Of a stretch of 64,000 bases of DNA, positions 22,628-31,903 are shown in pieces (the stretch's first letter is position 1; every line of letters starts with the position of its first letter). The stretch lies in NCBI GenBank assembly GCA_004026145.2, contig CP034975.1:20588213-20652212 (forward strand), read 5' to 3'. Made by a program: the position numbers and the translations under genes. Under the pieces are notes generated by a model that was not told the origin of the DNA, searched no databases, and saw only the letters and a list, made by a program, of their open reading frames with translations. Source of the stretch: Takifugu bimaculatus. Lineage: Eukaryota > Chordata > Actinopteri > Tetraodontiformes > Tetraodontidae.

Positions 22628-24244
22628 CTAAGCCTTGTCGTTAGCCTGGCAGTCGGGTTCTGTTAAAGATTCACCAAAAGATCCGCCATCATGCAACTGG
22701 CCGTTGAGTGTGATGGGGATGTTCTCCTGCACATCCTGCTTCTCTTTCTTCAGCCCGTTCTTCTGATCAAATTCAGCTGTGATTTCAGCCAGAGTTTTGC
22801 CCTTCGTCTCTGGTAAGGAGAGTCCCAAAAACACAGCCGAAAACAGGCAGACGGCTAAGAAGGGCAGAAAGCAGAAGTTGCCCAGGCCACTGACGATGAA
22901 GGGGAACAGCATTCCCACTGCAAACAGGCTGAGCCACAACAGTGAGCCAGAGACCATGTAGGCTACCGGCCGGGCTGCTTGGTCAAAGATTTCGGCTGGT
23001 AAGATCCCTGTGACTCCTGCGGGGCCGAGGCCAAAGCTCAGGATATATGAAAAAACACACGCCATACTGAGGTAGGACATTCCAGCCACCTTCTGACTCT
23101 GAAGGACCAAGGCTGCAGTGAAGACTATGGTCCAGCAACACATGAGACTGTAGCCGCCGACAAGAAGCCCCCTGCGCCCCACACGTTCAATCAAAATGTT
23201 GCTCAGGATGGAGGCAGTGAGTTCAGACGCGCCAGTGCCAATGGTGACGTACTGAATATTTTGTGGAGGGATCCCTGCTTGCAGAAAGATGTATGAAGCA
23301 TAGAAGTAAATGGAGTCGTTTCCACAGAGCATCATCGCGCTGCTGGCAACCATGACTGTCCTGAGCTGTGGCCTCAGGTCACGGTTCCTGAACAGAGACC
23401 AGATCGTCACACCACATTTCAAAGCTGTAGAGTTCAGTTGCTCCTGCTCCTGAAGCATCTCTTCCATCTCCGAAACCGGAATTTTCCCATTGTTGAGCCT
23501 TTTAAGTGCATTTATGCATGCTTCCCTGTCACCCCGGTCAATGAGGAGGTATCGCGGGCTTTCGGGAAACCAGGGGAGGGTGACGAGCTGGATCAGGCCC
23601 GGCAGAGCATTGCTGGCCAGCAGATAGTGCCAATGGGGCTCAGTCCCCAGCAGCACACTGAGACCCACAATTTGTCCCAAGAAGATCCCAAACGCAGTGA
23701 AAACAGCTGAGGAAAATGCCACAGCGCCCCTGAGATGTTTGGGAGCGCTTTCCCCAAAGTACATGGGCTGAACATTCATGCTCACTCCCGAATTGATGCC
23801 GACCAGAAAGCGAGCAAGGATGAGCATCTCGAACGATTTGGCGAGCCTGCAGGTTAGCACCAATACAGCACCGATCACGAGGAAGGAGTTATTCAGGAGG
23901 AGAGAGCTCTTTCTCCCGAGGCGGACTGCCATCGGTCCTCCAAGCAAGGCTCCGAAGAAGCCCCCCAGGGAGAAAGCTGATACAATAAAGGTCCAGACGA
24001 AGGTCAGCTGGGTGGTCTCCAAAGCGGTACCCCAGCGCTCCACACAGCTGGAATTGATAAAATTCTGGATGTAAGTAGTCGGGGAATTGATGATTGAAAT
24101 GTTGTATCCATACTGGAAGGTGCCTCCGATGGCAGCGGAGCATATGGTTAAGGCAAGAGTCCTGCTGCTGCCCTTCCGACCGCCAGCTCCTTCGGTGTCA
24201 CCGGTGGATCTCATCTTGACATATGAAGTCCCAGCATTAGTCAC
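22628..24244 (-). CDS. slc2a11: GLUT11-like facilitative sugar transporter, intronless copy 2
   Basis: A 538-residue, uninterrupted 12-helix sugar transporter of class II GLUT type. Visible motifs: GGTFQYGYN (40-48), RLGRK (109-112 region), intact PMYFGE (160-165) with Arg172-Gly173, FPESPRYLL (226-234), LCGNDSIYFY (306-315, the GLUT11-type helix 7), ERVGRR (353-358), GPAGVTGILPAEIFDQ (408-423) and PETKGKT (478-484). All family hallmarks are kept, so this copy looks fully functional. The C-terminal tail is about 35 residues longer than in copy 1. Met1 was chosen; Met11 is possible. The gene is head to head with rnps1: only about 400 bp separate its start from the CRE-like elements of rnps1. 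The missing introns are atypical for the family. Confidence 0.93.
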   Translation of the reverse strand: MTNAGTSYVKMRSTGDTEGAGGRKGSSRTLALTICSAAIGGTFQYGYNISIINSPTTYIQNFINSSCVERWGTALETTQLTFVWTFIVSAFSLGGFFGALLGGPMAVRLGRKSSLLLNNSFLVIGAVLVLTCRLAKSFEMLILARFLVGINSGVSMNVQPMYFGESAPKHLRGAVAFSSAVFTAFGIFLGQIVGLSVLLGTEPHWHYLLASNALPGLIQLVTLPWFPESPRYLLIDRGDREACINALKRLNNGKIPVSEMEEMLQEQEQLNSTALKCGVTIWSLFRNRDLRPQLRTVMVASSAMMLCGNDSIYFYASYIFLQAGIPPQNIQYVTIGTGASELTASILSNILIERVGRRGLLVGGYSLMCCWTIVFTAALVLQSQKVAGMSYLSMACVFSYILSFGLGPAGVTGILPAEIFDQAARPVAYMVSGSLLWLSLFAVGMLFPFIVSGLGNFCFLPFLAVCLFSAVFLGLSLPETKGKTLAEITAEFDQKNGLKKEKQDVQENIPITLNGQLHDGGSFGESLTEPDCQANDKA

Positions 24245-24645
24245 AGCCTGTACCCTTCAGCTTGTGGCCTTTAGACCATATCTCCTTACATGGATATTAA
24301 CTGTAGCTTAAATATGTAAGCCATGTAACATATCATGGATGACATTAGAATTCTGCATTGCAGAAACAAGATAGTCTTACTTACATTTAGTATTGAAGAC
24401 CCACGTTGAAGATTGAGAGGCAAATTTCCCCCCTTTTTAAACTGGCAGGCAAATGGCCTTTCGTTAAATCCTTGTATTTAGACTGATTAATCAGATTATA
24501 AGATCATAATAAATAATAAAATAGCTAAAACGTATGTTTACAGCAAAGTGAATGCTATAGCTTGCTTTTTAATTAGTGTTTGCGGTTAGGTAGTTACTTG
24601 CCTCGCAGACTTGAAACGGTAAATAAAGTATCCACTAAATATTCG

Positions 24646-24670
24646 TGACGTCAACTTTCTAAGTACGTCA
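24646..24670 (+). promoter_or_regulatory. rnps1: CRE-like elements in the rnps1 promoter
   Basis: A full palindromic TGACGTCA at 24,646-24,653 and a second TACGTCA at 24,664-24,670 precede a likely non-coding first exon whose donor GTAAGT begins at 24,709. CREB/ATF factors bind such sites in many housekeeping promoters. Location between two divergent genes suggests the site could serve both. Confidence 0.55.
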
Positions 24671-25101
24671 TCTTTTTGCGACTTTATATCGATTGCAGGT
24701 TACAAAATGTAAGTATTTAATATCCATAATTTCTTTGTATTTATAAATCGCTTATATGTAGCTAAAACAAATCTAGTCAGTAAGTTAAATTCAACAAATA
24801 TATTGGTTTGCTTTATACGCCTGCATTTGCTCATTGGCGAATTTATAGCGAGCCTATGATCGTTCACTAGCTAGTATCTGTTGTGTTCCGCTCTTCGGTG
24901 GATAGCTTCGATTTAAACCAGGCCATCATTCTTATCTCAGCAGTAGTTTGCGGACATTTTTGTGGTTTATCCTTGATTATTCCCCCCTTTTTTTTGGGGG
25001 GGGGGACCTTTATTGATAGCATTAATAGCTATCCGAGCAGCTAGCCTCCGACGTGAATGCCGGGAAAATTCTGACTTTAGCGTGTTCGACTTGTCCGACA
25101 G

Positions 25102-26631
25102 GGCGCCCTCCCCAACAAAGAAGAAAGAAGAGGAGAAAAATAAACTGAGAGGAAAAGAGAAGTCGGCAGGTGCGAAAGAAGTGGCTGACAAGGCCCGAGG
25201 CCGGGAGAAGACTCGCACTCGACACAGTGCTTCCAGTGGTAGCAGCAGGTCAGAGGATGCTGTCATGTTGCACGTCTGCATTTTTACATCTTATGCACGA
25301 TGTTTTACTGCTTCTACAAGTTCTATAGTTGGCTGGACATTTCCTACAATCTGCTCTCATTAAGGTCCAGCTCCAGCAGCAGTTCAGGCTCCAGCTCAGG
25401 CTCCTCCAGTGGCTCAAGTTCTTCAAGCTCTTCGAGCTCTCGCTCCTCATCTTCCTCCTCGTCCTCATCCTCTTCCTCGCCCAGCCCGAGCCGGCAGCGC
25501 CACAACAGGCGACGCTCGCGTTCCAAGTAGGTGACCTGAACCGCATACATTTTAATACAATGTCTCACAACTCAGACACTACATAATCATTCACTGAGAA
25601 AATGGTCATCGAAAAGTTAATATCTTCCCAGGTCAAAGTCAGCAAAGAGGGATGACAGAGAACGGCGACGCAGGAGCCCCACACCCAAACCCACTAAGAT
25701 CCACCTGGGCCGCTTGACCAGAAATGTTATAAAGGTGGATATTTCCCCATATTTTGACTGCTGCTTGTGTGCTCTTCTCTAGAATCAACTGATTTTCCTC
25801 CTGATTGGTATAGTGTTTAAATGGGATAATGTGGATAAACCAAATGACCACCTTAAGCTGTCACACTACAAACCTTTTAACCAGTAACCAGCAGAGCTGT
25901 TTGTGTTACGTGCTGTCAGTAATGTAGATCTTTTTAATGAATGAATGTTGCTAACTAATTGGAACACTGCAGGCTGAATGTTAGACTGTCTATGGAAAAA
26001 GTGGATCTACATGACTGTTTATTGCTAATATGTATATACATTTGAACCGTATTTCCTGCTTTGAATGTTTTAAAGGAGCACATCCAGGAGATCTTCTCCA
26101 CTTATGGTAAGATCAAGATGATCGACATGCCATTGAACCGCATCTACCCTCACCTGTCCAAATGCTATGCGTATGTGGAGTATGAGACTCCGGAGGAGGC
26201 GGAGAAGGCGCTCAAACACATGGATGGAGGTGAGGAAATGGACATAATTGTAGCACTGGTGTGAAAAGGTAATTGGTTTAAATACAAGTAACGAGTAATA
26301 CGTGTGAATGTTCTTGGCAGGTCAGATTGACGGTCAGGAGATCACAGTCACGGCTGTGCTCACTCCCACCGTGCGCCCCCCTCCCCGTAGGCTGTCCCCG
26401 CCTCGCAGGTTACCTCCCCCGCCACCCATGTGGCGACGCACCCCGCCCCGCATGAGAAGAAGGTGATGTGGTGTGAATCATGCTTTACTGGTCTGAGCTG
26501 TGTCATGCTAACACATGACATTTTCTCATAGGTCTCGGTCACCCCGCCGACGCTCTCCAATCCGCCGCAGGTCTCGGTCTCCCGGACGCCGCCGTCATCG
26601 CTCACGATCCAGCTCCAACTCATCTCGCTAG
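25102..26631 (+). CDS. rnps1: RNA-binding protein with serine-rich domain 1 (partial N-terminus)
   Basis: RNPS1 is a nuclear splicing activator and a peripheral exon-junction/ASAP complex protein. Exons fitted by GT-AG sites and phase: 25,102-25,248; 25,365-25,526; 25,632-25,734; 26,076-26,229; 26,321-26,462; 26,532-26,631 (269 codons including stop). Order of regions: basic KKKEEEK stretch, long Ser tract, RRRSRSKSAKR, a single RRM (IHLGRLT as RNP2; KCYAYVEY as RNP1; ALKHMDGGQIDGQEI), then a Pro/Arg-rich segment and a C-terminal RS tail ending SRSSSNSSR. The N-terminal coding exon expected in vertebrate RNPS1 could not be found upstream, although the first exon here begins at the usual RAPSPTK junction. 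RNP1 carries Cys where Gly is usual. Exons and phase are otherwise coherent, so the gene looks alive. Confidence 0.93.
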
Positions 26632-27096
26632 TGATTAGAAATCCCCTTTTTTTTTCCAACTCCTCCATTTCTTGCTCATCAGAGGGACTAAATGTGTGAT
26701 TAAAAAACATTTTCGAGATATGACTGTTAACGGCAGAAGTATGAGTGGCCTCCACATGTCTTGATTGAGTGGTTAAAGCAGGTCAACATCCTTTTATTAA
26801 TCTGTTATCCAAATTTAGATAAGGTTTATAAATTGGTCTAAATCTGTTTTTTTGTTGTTTTTAAATCTAAGAATTTAAACTTGTTAGTGTCCCTTCTGCA
26901 ACCCTGTCAATTAGTAAGAGGCCACGCAGTTTAGCAGCTAATTTAACAGAGCTAATCTGAGGGCAATATCAGTTTAGTTACTTAAAAACTGTCTTTAATG
27001 CAAACATTTCCTCTTTTGTATGTTGGTAACATTGAGCTCATGTGATCCTTTTGTCAAGCCTGACAAAAGTTTGGGTATCAAAAGGTGTTAAATCTG

Positions 27097-27102
27097 AATA
27101 AA
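27097..27102 (+). terminator. rnps1: polyadenylation signal of rnps1
   Basis: AATAAA about 465 bp after the stop codon, the first canonical signal downstream. Confidence 0.6.
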
Positions 27103-27619
27103 AGAGAAAGAATAAGACAAACAAACTTGTACTGCTTTTTTAAAAAGATGCGGGTGTTTGTTACAAGTGATTCACGTCCTGTCTGAGTGTCGTCTTCTAA
27201 ATGCTTCAAACTTGTGCTCAGATAACTTGAGCCGGCTGCAGCCAGCCTAAATGTGGATGATGACAGTTACTGGGAAACAGGAATTCAAGTTCCTGAGTAA
27301 AATGACACCACTATTTCTCAATCATGAAGATTAGATGCCTGTTTGAAAAACCAACATAAATAGTTTCATTTTTAGAGGGTTAGGACACAGAGTTTTTTTA
27401 TGAAGACTGCTGGAGTCACAAGGTGCATGTTCATTGGATGTTCACAAATGAGCAATGAAGGAGTGGTTGTTTGTGTGTGCATGCATACGTGTATCTGGTT
27501 TACTGAATATATTTAGACCACAGATGGGGTTTCCTCTTAAATTCAGAGCTTCACTCACAGTCAAGCTTTGGAAGCCAGCATCAGAGGATTAGAGGACATT
27601 TTTATTTCCAGCATCCACA

Positions 27620-28588
27620 ATGACATCCTCCACTAGTTATAGGAGAACTCTTGTGTGGTTCATTACCATTTTCTTCATCATTCAAGGTGAGTCTTGTCTT
27701 ACATCATTTCAAAAGGAATTTTTTACTTGGCAGTAGTTTTATTATGCTGTGTTCTGTGCTTTGTAAGTGTCTCCTCAGTGTAACAGGCCAAATCTAAGGG
27801 GTGTTATCGACCCATGCTGCTGTCCGAGGGCCTCGGATGCCCTCATCCGTGAACCAGTCCATACCTGCTTTGAACAACAGGAAAATACATCTGACCGTTG
27901 TAAAATACATGCTTATATGTAAGTATATTAATTGCTCACACTTCATTCCTTGTATGTAGCAGCCCCTTTTTTGCATCATGTTACCATAACTGCTTTGAGT
28001 TCATGTGTAATGAATGTAGACATTCATCCTAGGAAATATCATTTTGTCAAGTAAAATTGGCCAAAATTACATAAAAAACATTTATTTTAGCATTGGAGCA
28101 GGAAATAGGATACAGAGATGAGCTTCACTCAGTAAACAAGATGAAGTCAAAGACAATGAAAGTACAATTTGTAGTTTTATGTATGGACAGGGATTTTTGA
28201 TTTTTTTTCATTACATAACTACAGTGGCGAAGAATTGTTTTTCTTCGTTTGATTTGTGTCTAATTTCACAATTTTTCAGCTTGATGACAAAAGACAATGC
28301 CTTTTGTGTGGATCCAAGAGCCTGGTGGCTTCCAAACAGACTCAAGAAGTTAGAGAGAGTGAGTCAAACTCAATCAGTAATATCATCAATTATGTTTACG
28401 TGGAGATTCTTTAAAAAATATATATGTATCCATACCTTCTATTAATGTAATGCCATATTTGGAAGACAATGCAATATTCTTGCCCTTTAATCAGATGCAG
28501 TTGGGGAGCATGTGTAATATATGGCTCTTTTTCTCCTCAGAGAGGAATATACTGCAAAATGTTGATGGGACCAGGGCAGACTTCCTGA
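27620..28588 (+). CDS. CC chemokine (family member not assigned)
   Basis: A four-exon gene for a small secreted chemoattractant of 114 residues. Proposed exons: 27,620-27,686; 27,768-27,918; 28,280-28,358; 28,541-28,588, all in phase with GT-AG sites. Residues 1-22 form a hydrophobic signal peptide (LVWFITIFFIIQ). The mature chain has a CCC cluster at 39-41 after a Pro, Cys56, Cys67 followed by IHAYI, then FCVDPR at 81-86, WWLPNRLKKLE (88-98), a helix-like C-terminal part, and Cys104. This is the chemokine fold pattern: N-terminal Cys pair, a Cys before the 40s strand, Cys-x-DP before the helix. The extra cysteines (27, 56, 104 and the third of the cluster) are unusual. An Asn-Thr-Ser at 62-64 could be glycosylated. 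The exon 2 acceptor at 27,767 was chosen because the stronger-looking CTCCTCAG at 27,778 breaks the frame. Confidence 0.8.
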
Positions 28589-28694
28589 TGCAACCATTTT
28601 TATTTAATTTTTTGTAATCACCTGTGTACTTCGATTTTTCTTATTTGCATTTAATTCAAACTAATGAGTTTTTAATTGAGATGAAATGCCTTTG

Positions 28695-28700
28695 AATAAA
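28695..28700 (+). terminator. polyadenylation signal of the chemokine gene
   Basis: AATAAA about 107 bp after the proposed stop codon. Confidence 0.6.
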
Positions 28701-29255
28701 ATTGATACCTGGTACAATTTATTGTGTACTAAAACTTACAAAATGTGACAAATCCTGTAAACAAGCATGTTCGCCTGCATCTCATCAGATTTTGGATTAT
28801 TGTATCTATCTTGCTCTTCCTAGTCCCAATCCTCTGCACACAGTCAGAACTCTCTATTATATATATAGCTTTAATTATCAATCTCAATTGGTGAGGCAAA
28901 GATTATTGACAGCAGGCCAATTTTGGCCTGCATGCCACCAGTTGCCTTCCATGAGAGCATCACTGGATCCTCACAAATATGAGCATCCACACTCACTAAG
29001 ATTGAATAATTCTGAGCACAGCAAACTTTAAACAGAAAATATTGACATGACAAAATATATTCATGTGCAACCCATTTGAGCTTATTTACAAAATAGCTTT
29101 CAGGCCACCGCGGCCTTAAAAGCCCCTGTTAAAACTGCAATGTCCTCATTGTAACAATTATTCCCCCTTTTCATGAAGCAGTCTTTATGGTTTCATCAAT
29201 TAAAACATTGATGGACCTGTCACATTGGGGAACCTCCACCCTTTACAGCAGGATG

Positions 29256-30121
29256 TCAGAGTTTAGTGTTTCCGTTTGCTTGCTTTGGAGATGAATCTTT
29301 TAGGTCCTTGAATCCCAATTTTTCCAGGGGCTCCTTGGTCATGAGCTGACTGTAACAGAAAACACAGCTAACATGAAGAGAATTGAAGATTGTGGGACAC
29401 ACTGTAGACTGTATTTTTTAACAAGATCGCCTACTGGTCCATTCGGCATTCCAAGTACTCTTTGGACTGCATCCGACACTTGGAGTTGTCAAAGCCCTTT
29501 TCCTTCAGGCACTTCATGAATCTCTCTTTGAAGGCTGTACACTCACCTAAAAGAGAAATAACAATGGACATGGAGGTTCAACCAAGTTCTTGTAAATATG
29601 TATGGTTCTAAACATGTGTCCTAAGTTGTGTCCTAGAATTTGGGTTGCTTCCAATTTTTGTAAGAGTACAAATTGTAATAATAACAAAAGAGTAATAACA
29701 TACTTTTTCTACCACACACAAGCTGAATAAAGACAGAAAACTACAATTCAAATTGGGAAGTACTTGGTCAGTACAACAACTTAAAATAAGTTTTATCATT
29801 ATAATATTAATCGAAATGATCACAGGATAAGTGCTAAGCTATTGCCCAATGCTAATATATTCATACCATGAATTGAACATTCTAAAAATAAAGACAGACA
29901 GACAGAAAATGTACAGAGTAAAGGTAGAATGTAACTTGTTGGAATAACTGGATAAATTACTTTGTCACATTTTTGAATTTAATATCTGCTAATTTCAGTT
30001 AAGTTGACCGTGCACAAAGAAATCGCCCTTTTTCCTTACCAAAGTGATCTAGAGGGAACGATCCTTTGTCGGGAGGGCGAGGTTGAAAGCTCTTCGAACT
30101 GAAGTTCATAGCAGTCGACAT
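29256..30121 (-). CDS. cox19: cytochrome c oxidase assembly protein COX19
   Basis: A small twin-CX9C protein of the mitochondrial intermembrane space, also cytosolic, that acts in copper handling for cytochrome c oxidase assembly. Minus-strand exons: 30,040-30,121; 29,435-29,546; 29,256-29,349, giving 95 residues. It starts MSTAMNF and continues [16 protein letters not shown], nearly as in human COX19 from memory. The CHCH domain has Cys30-x9-Cys40 and Cys51-x9-Cys61, both exact. The C-terminal part reads [12 protein letters not shown] followed by a polar tail. All splice sites are GT-AG and phases agree. It lies tail to tail with the chemokine gene and head to head with adap1 (1.36 kb between starts). 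The cox19-adap1 neighbourhood is also found in human 7p22. Confidence 0.97.
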
Positions 30122-30124
30122 CTT

Positions 30125-31480
30125 TTAAAAAAAAACAATTATAGGTTTGTCTTAAAGAAAAACCCTAAAACTTACTGACTCCAACACTATTATGTCAGGT
30201 CAGTCCTGCGTCTGCTGGAATCTGCACATGCGCGAATTGGGTCCCTCCAGTAGGTCATCTCATATGTGCCTGGTTAAAATTATCATGTATCTCATGCACT
30301 GTATATAGAACGTCTCCTTAAAATAGACAACGTATGGAATCAATTTGAATCAATTTTTCTATGTATTATAGTCAATTATTTCGTTTTAACTTTGGCCTGA
30401 GTAGTATCATAGTTGGGGGAAAGGACCCTTTCTGTCATTGTATCCGATCACTAGGGGGCAATAAAGGGACATTGAGCGGATTTTGATCCAACAATAGACT
30501 CCTTTTCTCTATAATGGTATTTTAAAACAGCCTTAATTGAAGTAATGCTGATTTTATTCGCACTATGTTAATCAGAAATTTCCTGAATTGTAGTTTTCTT
30601 TTGAAAGGAGTTGAATTCCGACACATCTCCTATTTCATTCTTATAATTCCGATTATGTTATTAAGGTCACCTCACATGTAAGTCAAATAATGGAAATGTC
30701 CAAGATATTTTAGGGATTTAGCCTTCTCTTTATGGGTTTTCGTCTGAGTTAGCTATTCTATATACTGTATTTCACTTGATTGTTGTTTGATAATTCAATA
30801 AACTAATGTGTGGCGAAAGTTCCTTCTGGTTTTATATGAGATGGGTAAAAGAGAAATATTTCCATTATTTCAGTTCCCACTTTGTATTTAAAGGAAATGT
30901 ACATTCCTGGACTATTATATAACAATAAATCTTAGTTGTGCGCGTCAAAATTACAAAGGTGAATAAACAACAATTACGCTAATGTTCAGTTTATATAGGC
31001 TCAAACTGCGCAGTCACTTGTATTGACACTGCGTTTTGGACGCGTTGCTGTGACATTTAAATTAACATAATAAAAAATGTCGCTTTTAAAAAACGTTTTT
31101 ATTGTTTTTATTAAATATTTTGTTTCCTTTTTTCCCCAGTTTGTTTGTTTCCTGGATAAGATCCCACCGCTGGATGTCTCGCTTTCACTAGAAAATGTTG
31201 AAAGAGGGATTTATTTATTTATTTTATTTTTATTTTTTATGTAAAGGGATGGGAAGTGAAGGAGGTAGTCGGTACTATCCAAGCCAAGGAAGAAGACCAG
31301 AGACAGGGAGAGAGAGAACGAGAGAGGGAGGGAGAGAGAGAGAGGGAGATTCCCATCATCGGATCGCTTCTCTTCTTCCATCAGACCGGAGGAGGCAGAC
31401 AGGTGATCCATCTGTCTGTCGGCAGCGGATGTTGCTGAAGCCTCTCCCCACGTACCACGGTGAAGCTGGACGGATAAACC
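30125..31480. promoter_or_regulatory. divergent intergenic region cox19 / adap1
   Basis: About 1.36 kb of AT-rich sequence between the two start codons. The last 200 bp before adap1 are purine-rich GAGAGG repeats (about 31,305-31,350), probably adap1 5' UTR. No TATA box stands out. Confidence 0.4.
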
Positions 31481-31484
31481 CACC

Positions 31485-31818
31485 ATGGCGCTGTTGGTGG
31501 AGGCGGACGGGAAGAACCGGCTTCTGCAAGACGTGCTGACGCGACCGGGCAACGAGACCTGCGCCGACTGCGGCAACCCAGGTAAAAAAAAAAAAAAAAG
31601 ACAATCAGCCAAAGTGGAGAAACTAGAGAACAGTTGCTCTGAAATACAGCTGCGAGTGAATGCAGTCAGGGTCCAGCCATAATTCACTTGAACGCAGCCT
31701 TTTGTGCAGGACGAGGAAGGCCTAGAAGACTCTGGACTTAGTGTGAGTCATAAAACACTGTCACTGAAGGCATTCCACCTATATGCTCTGCCTGTTTCTG
31801 TTGTTACTCTCTCTCTCT

Positions 31819-31903
<85 letters not shown>

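Noticed and set aside
25344..25568. Acidic Glu-rich minus-strand frame
   Set aside because: It is the complement of the rnps1 serine tract, a usual shadow of Ser codons.
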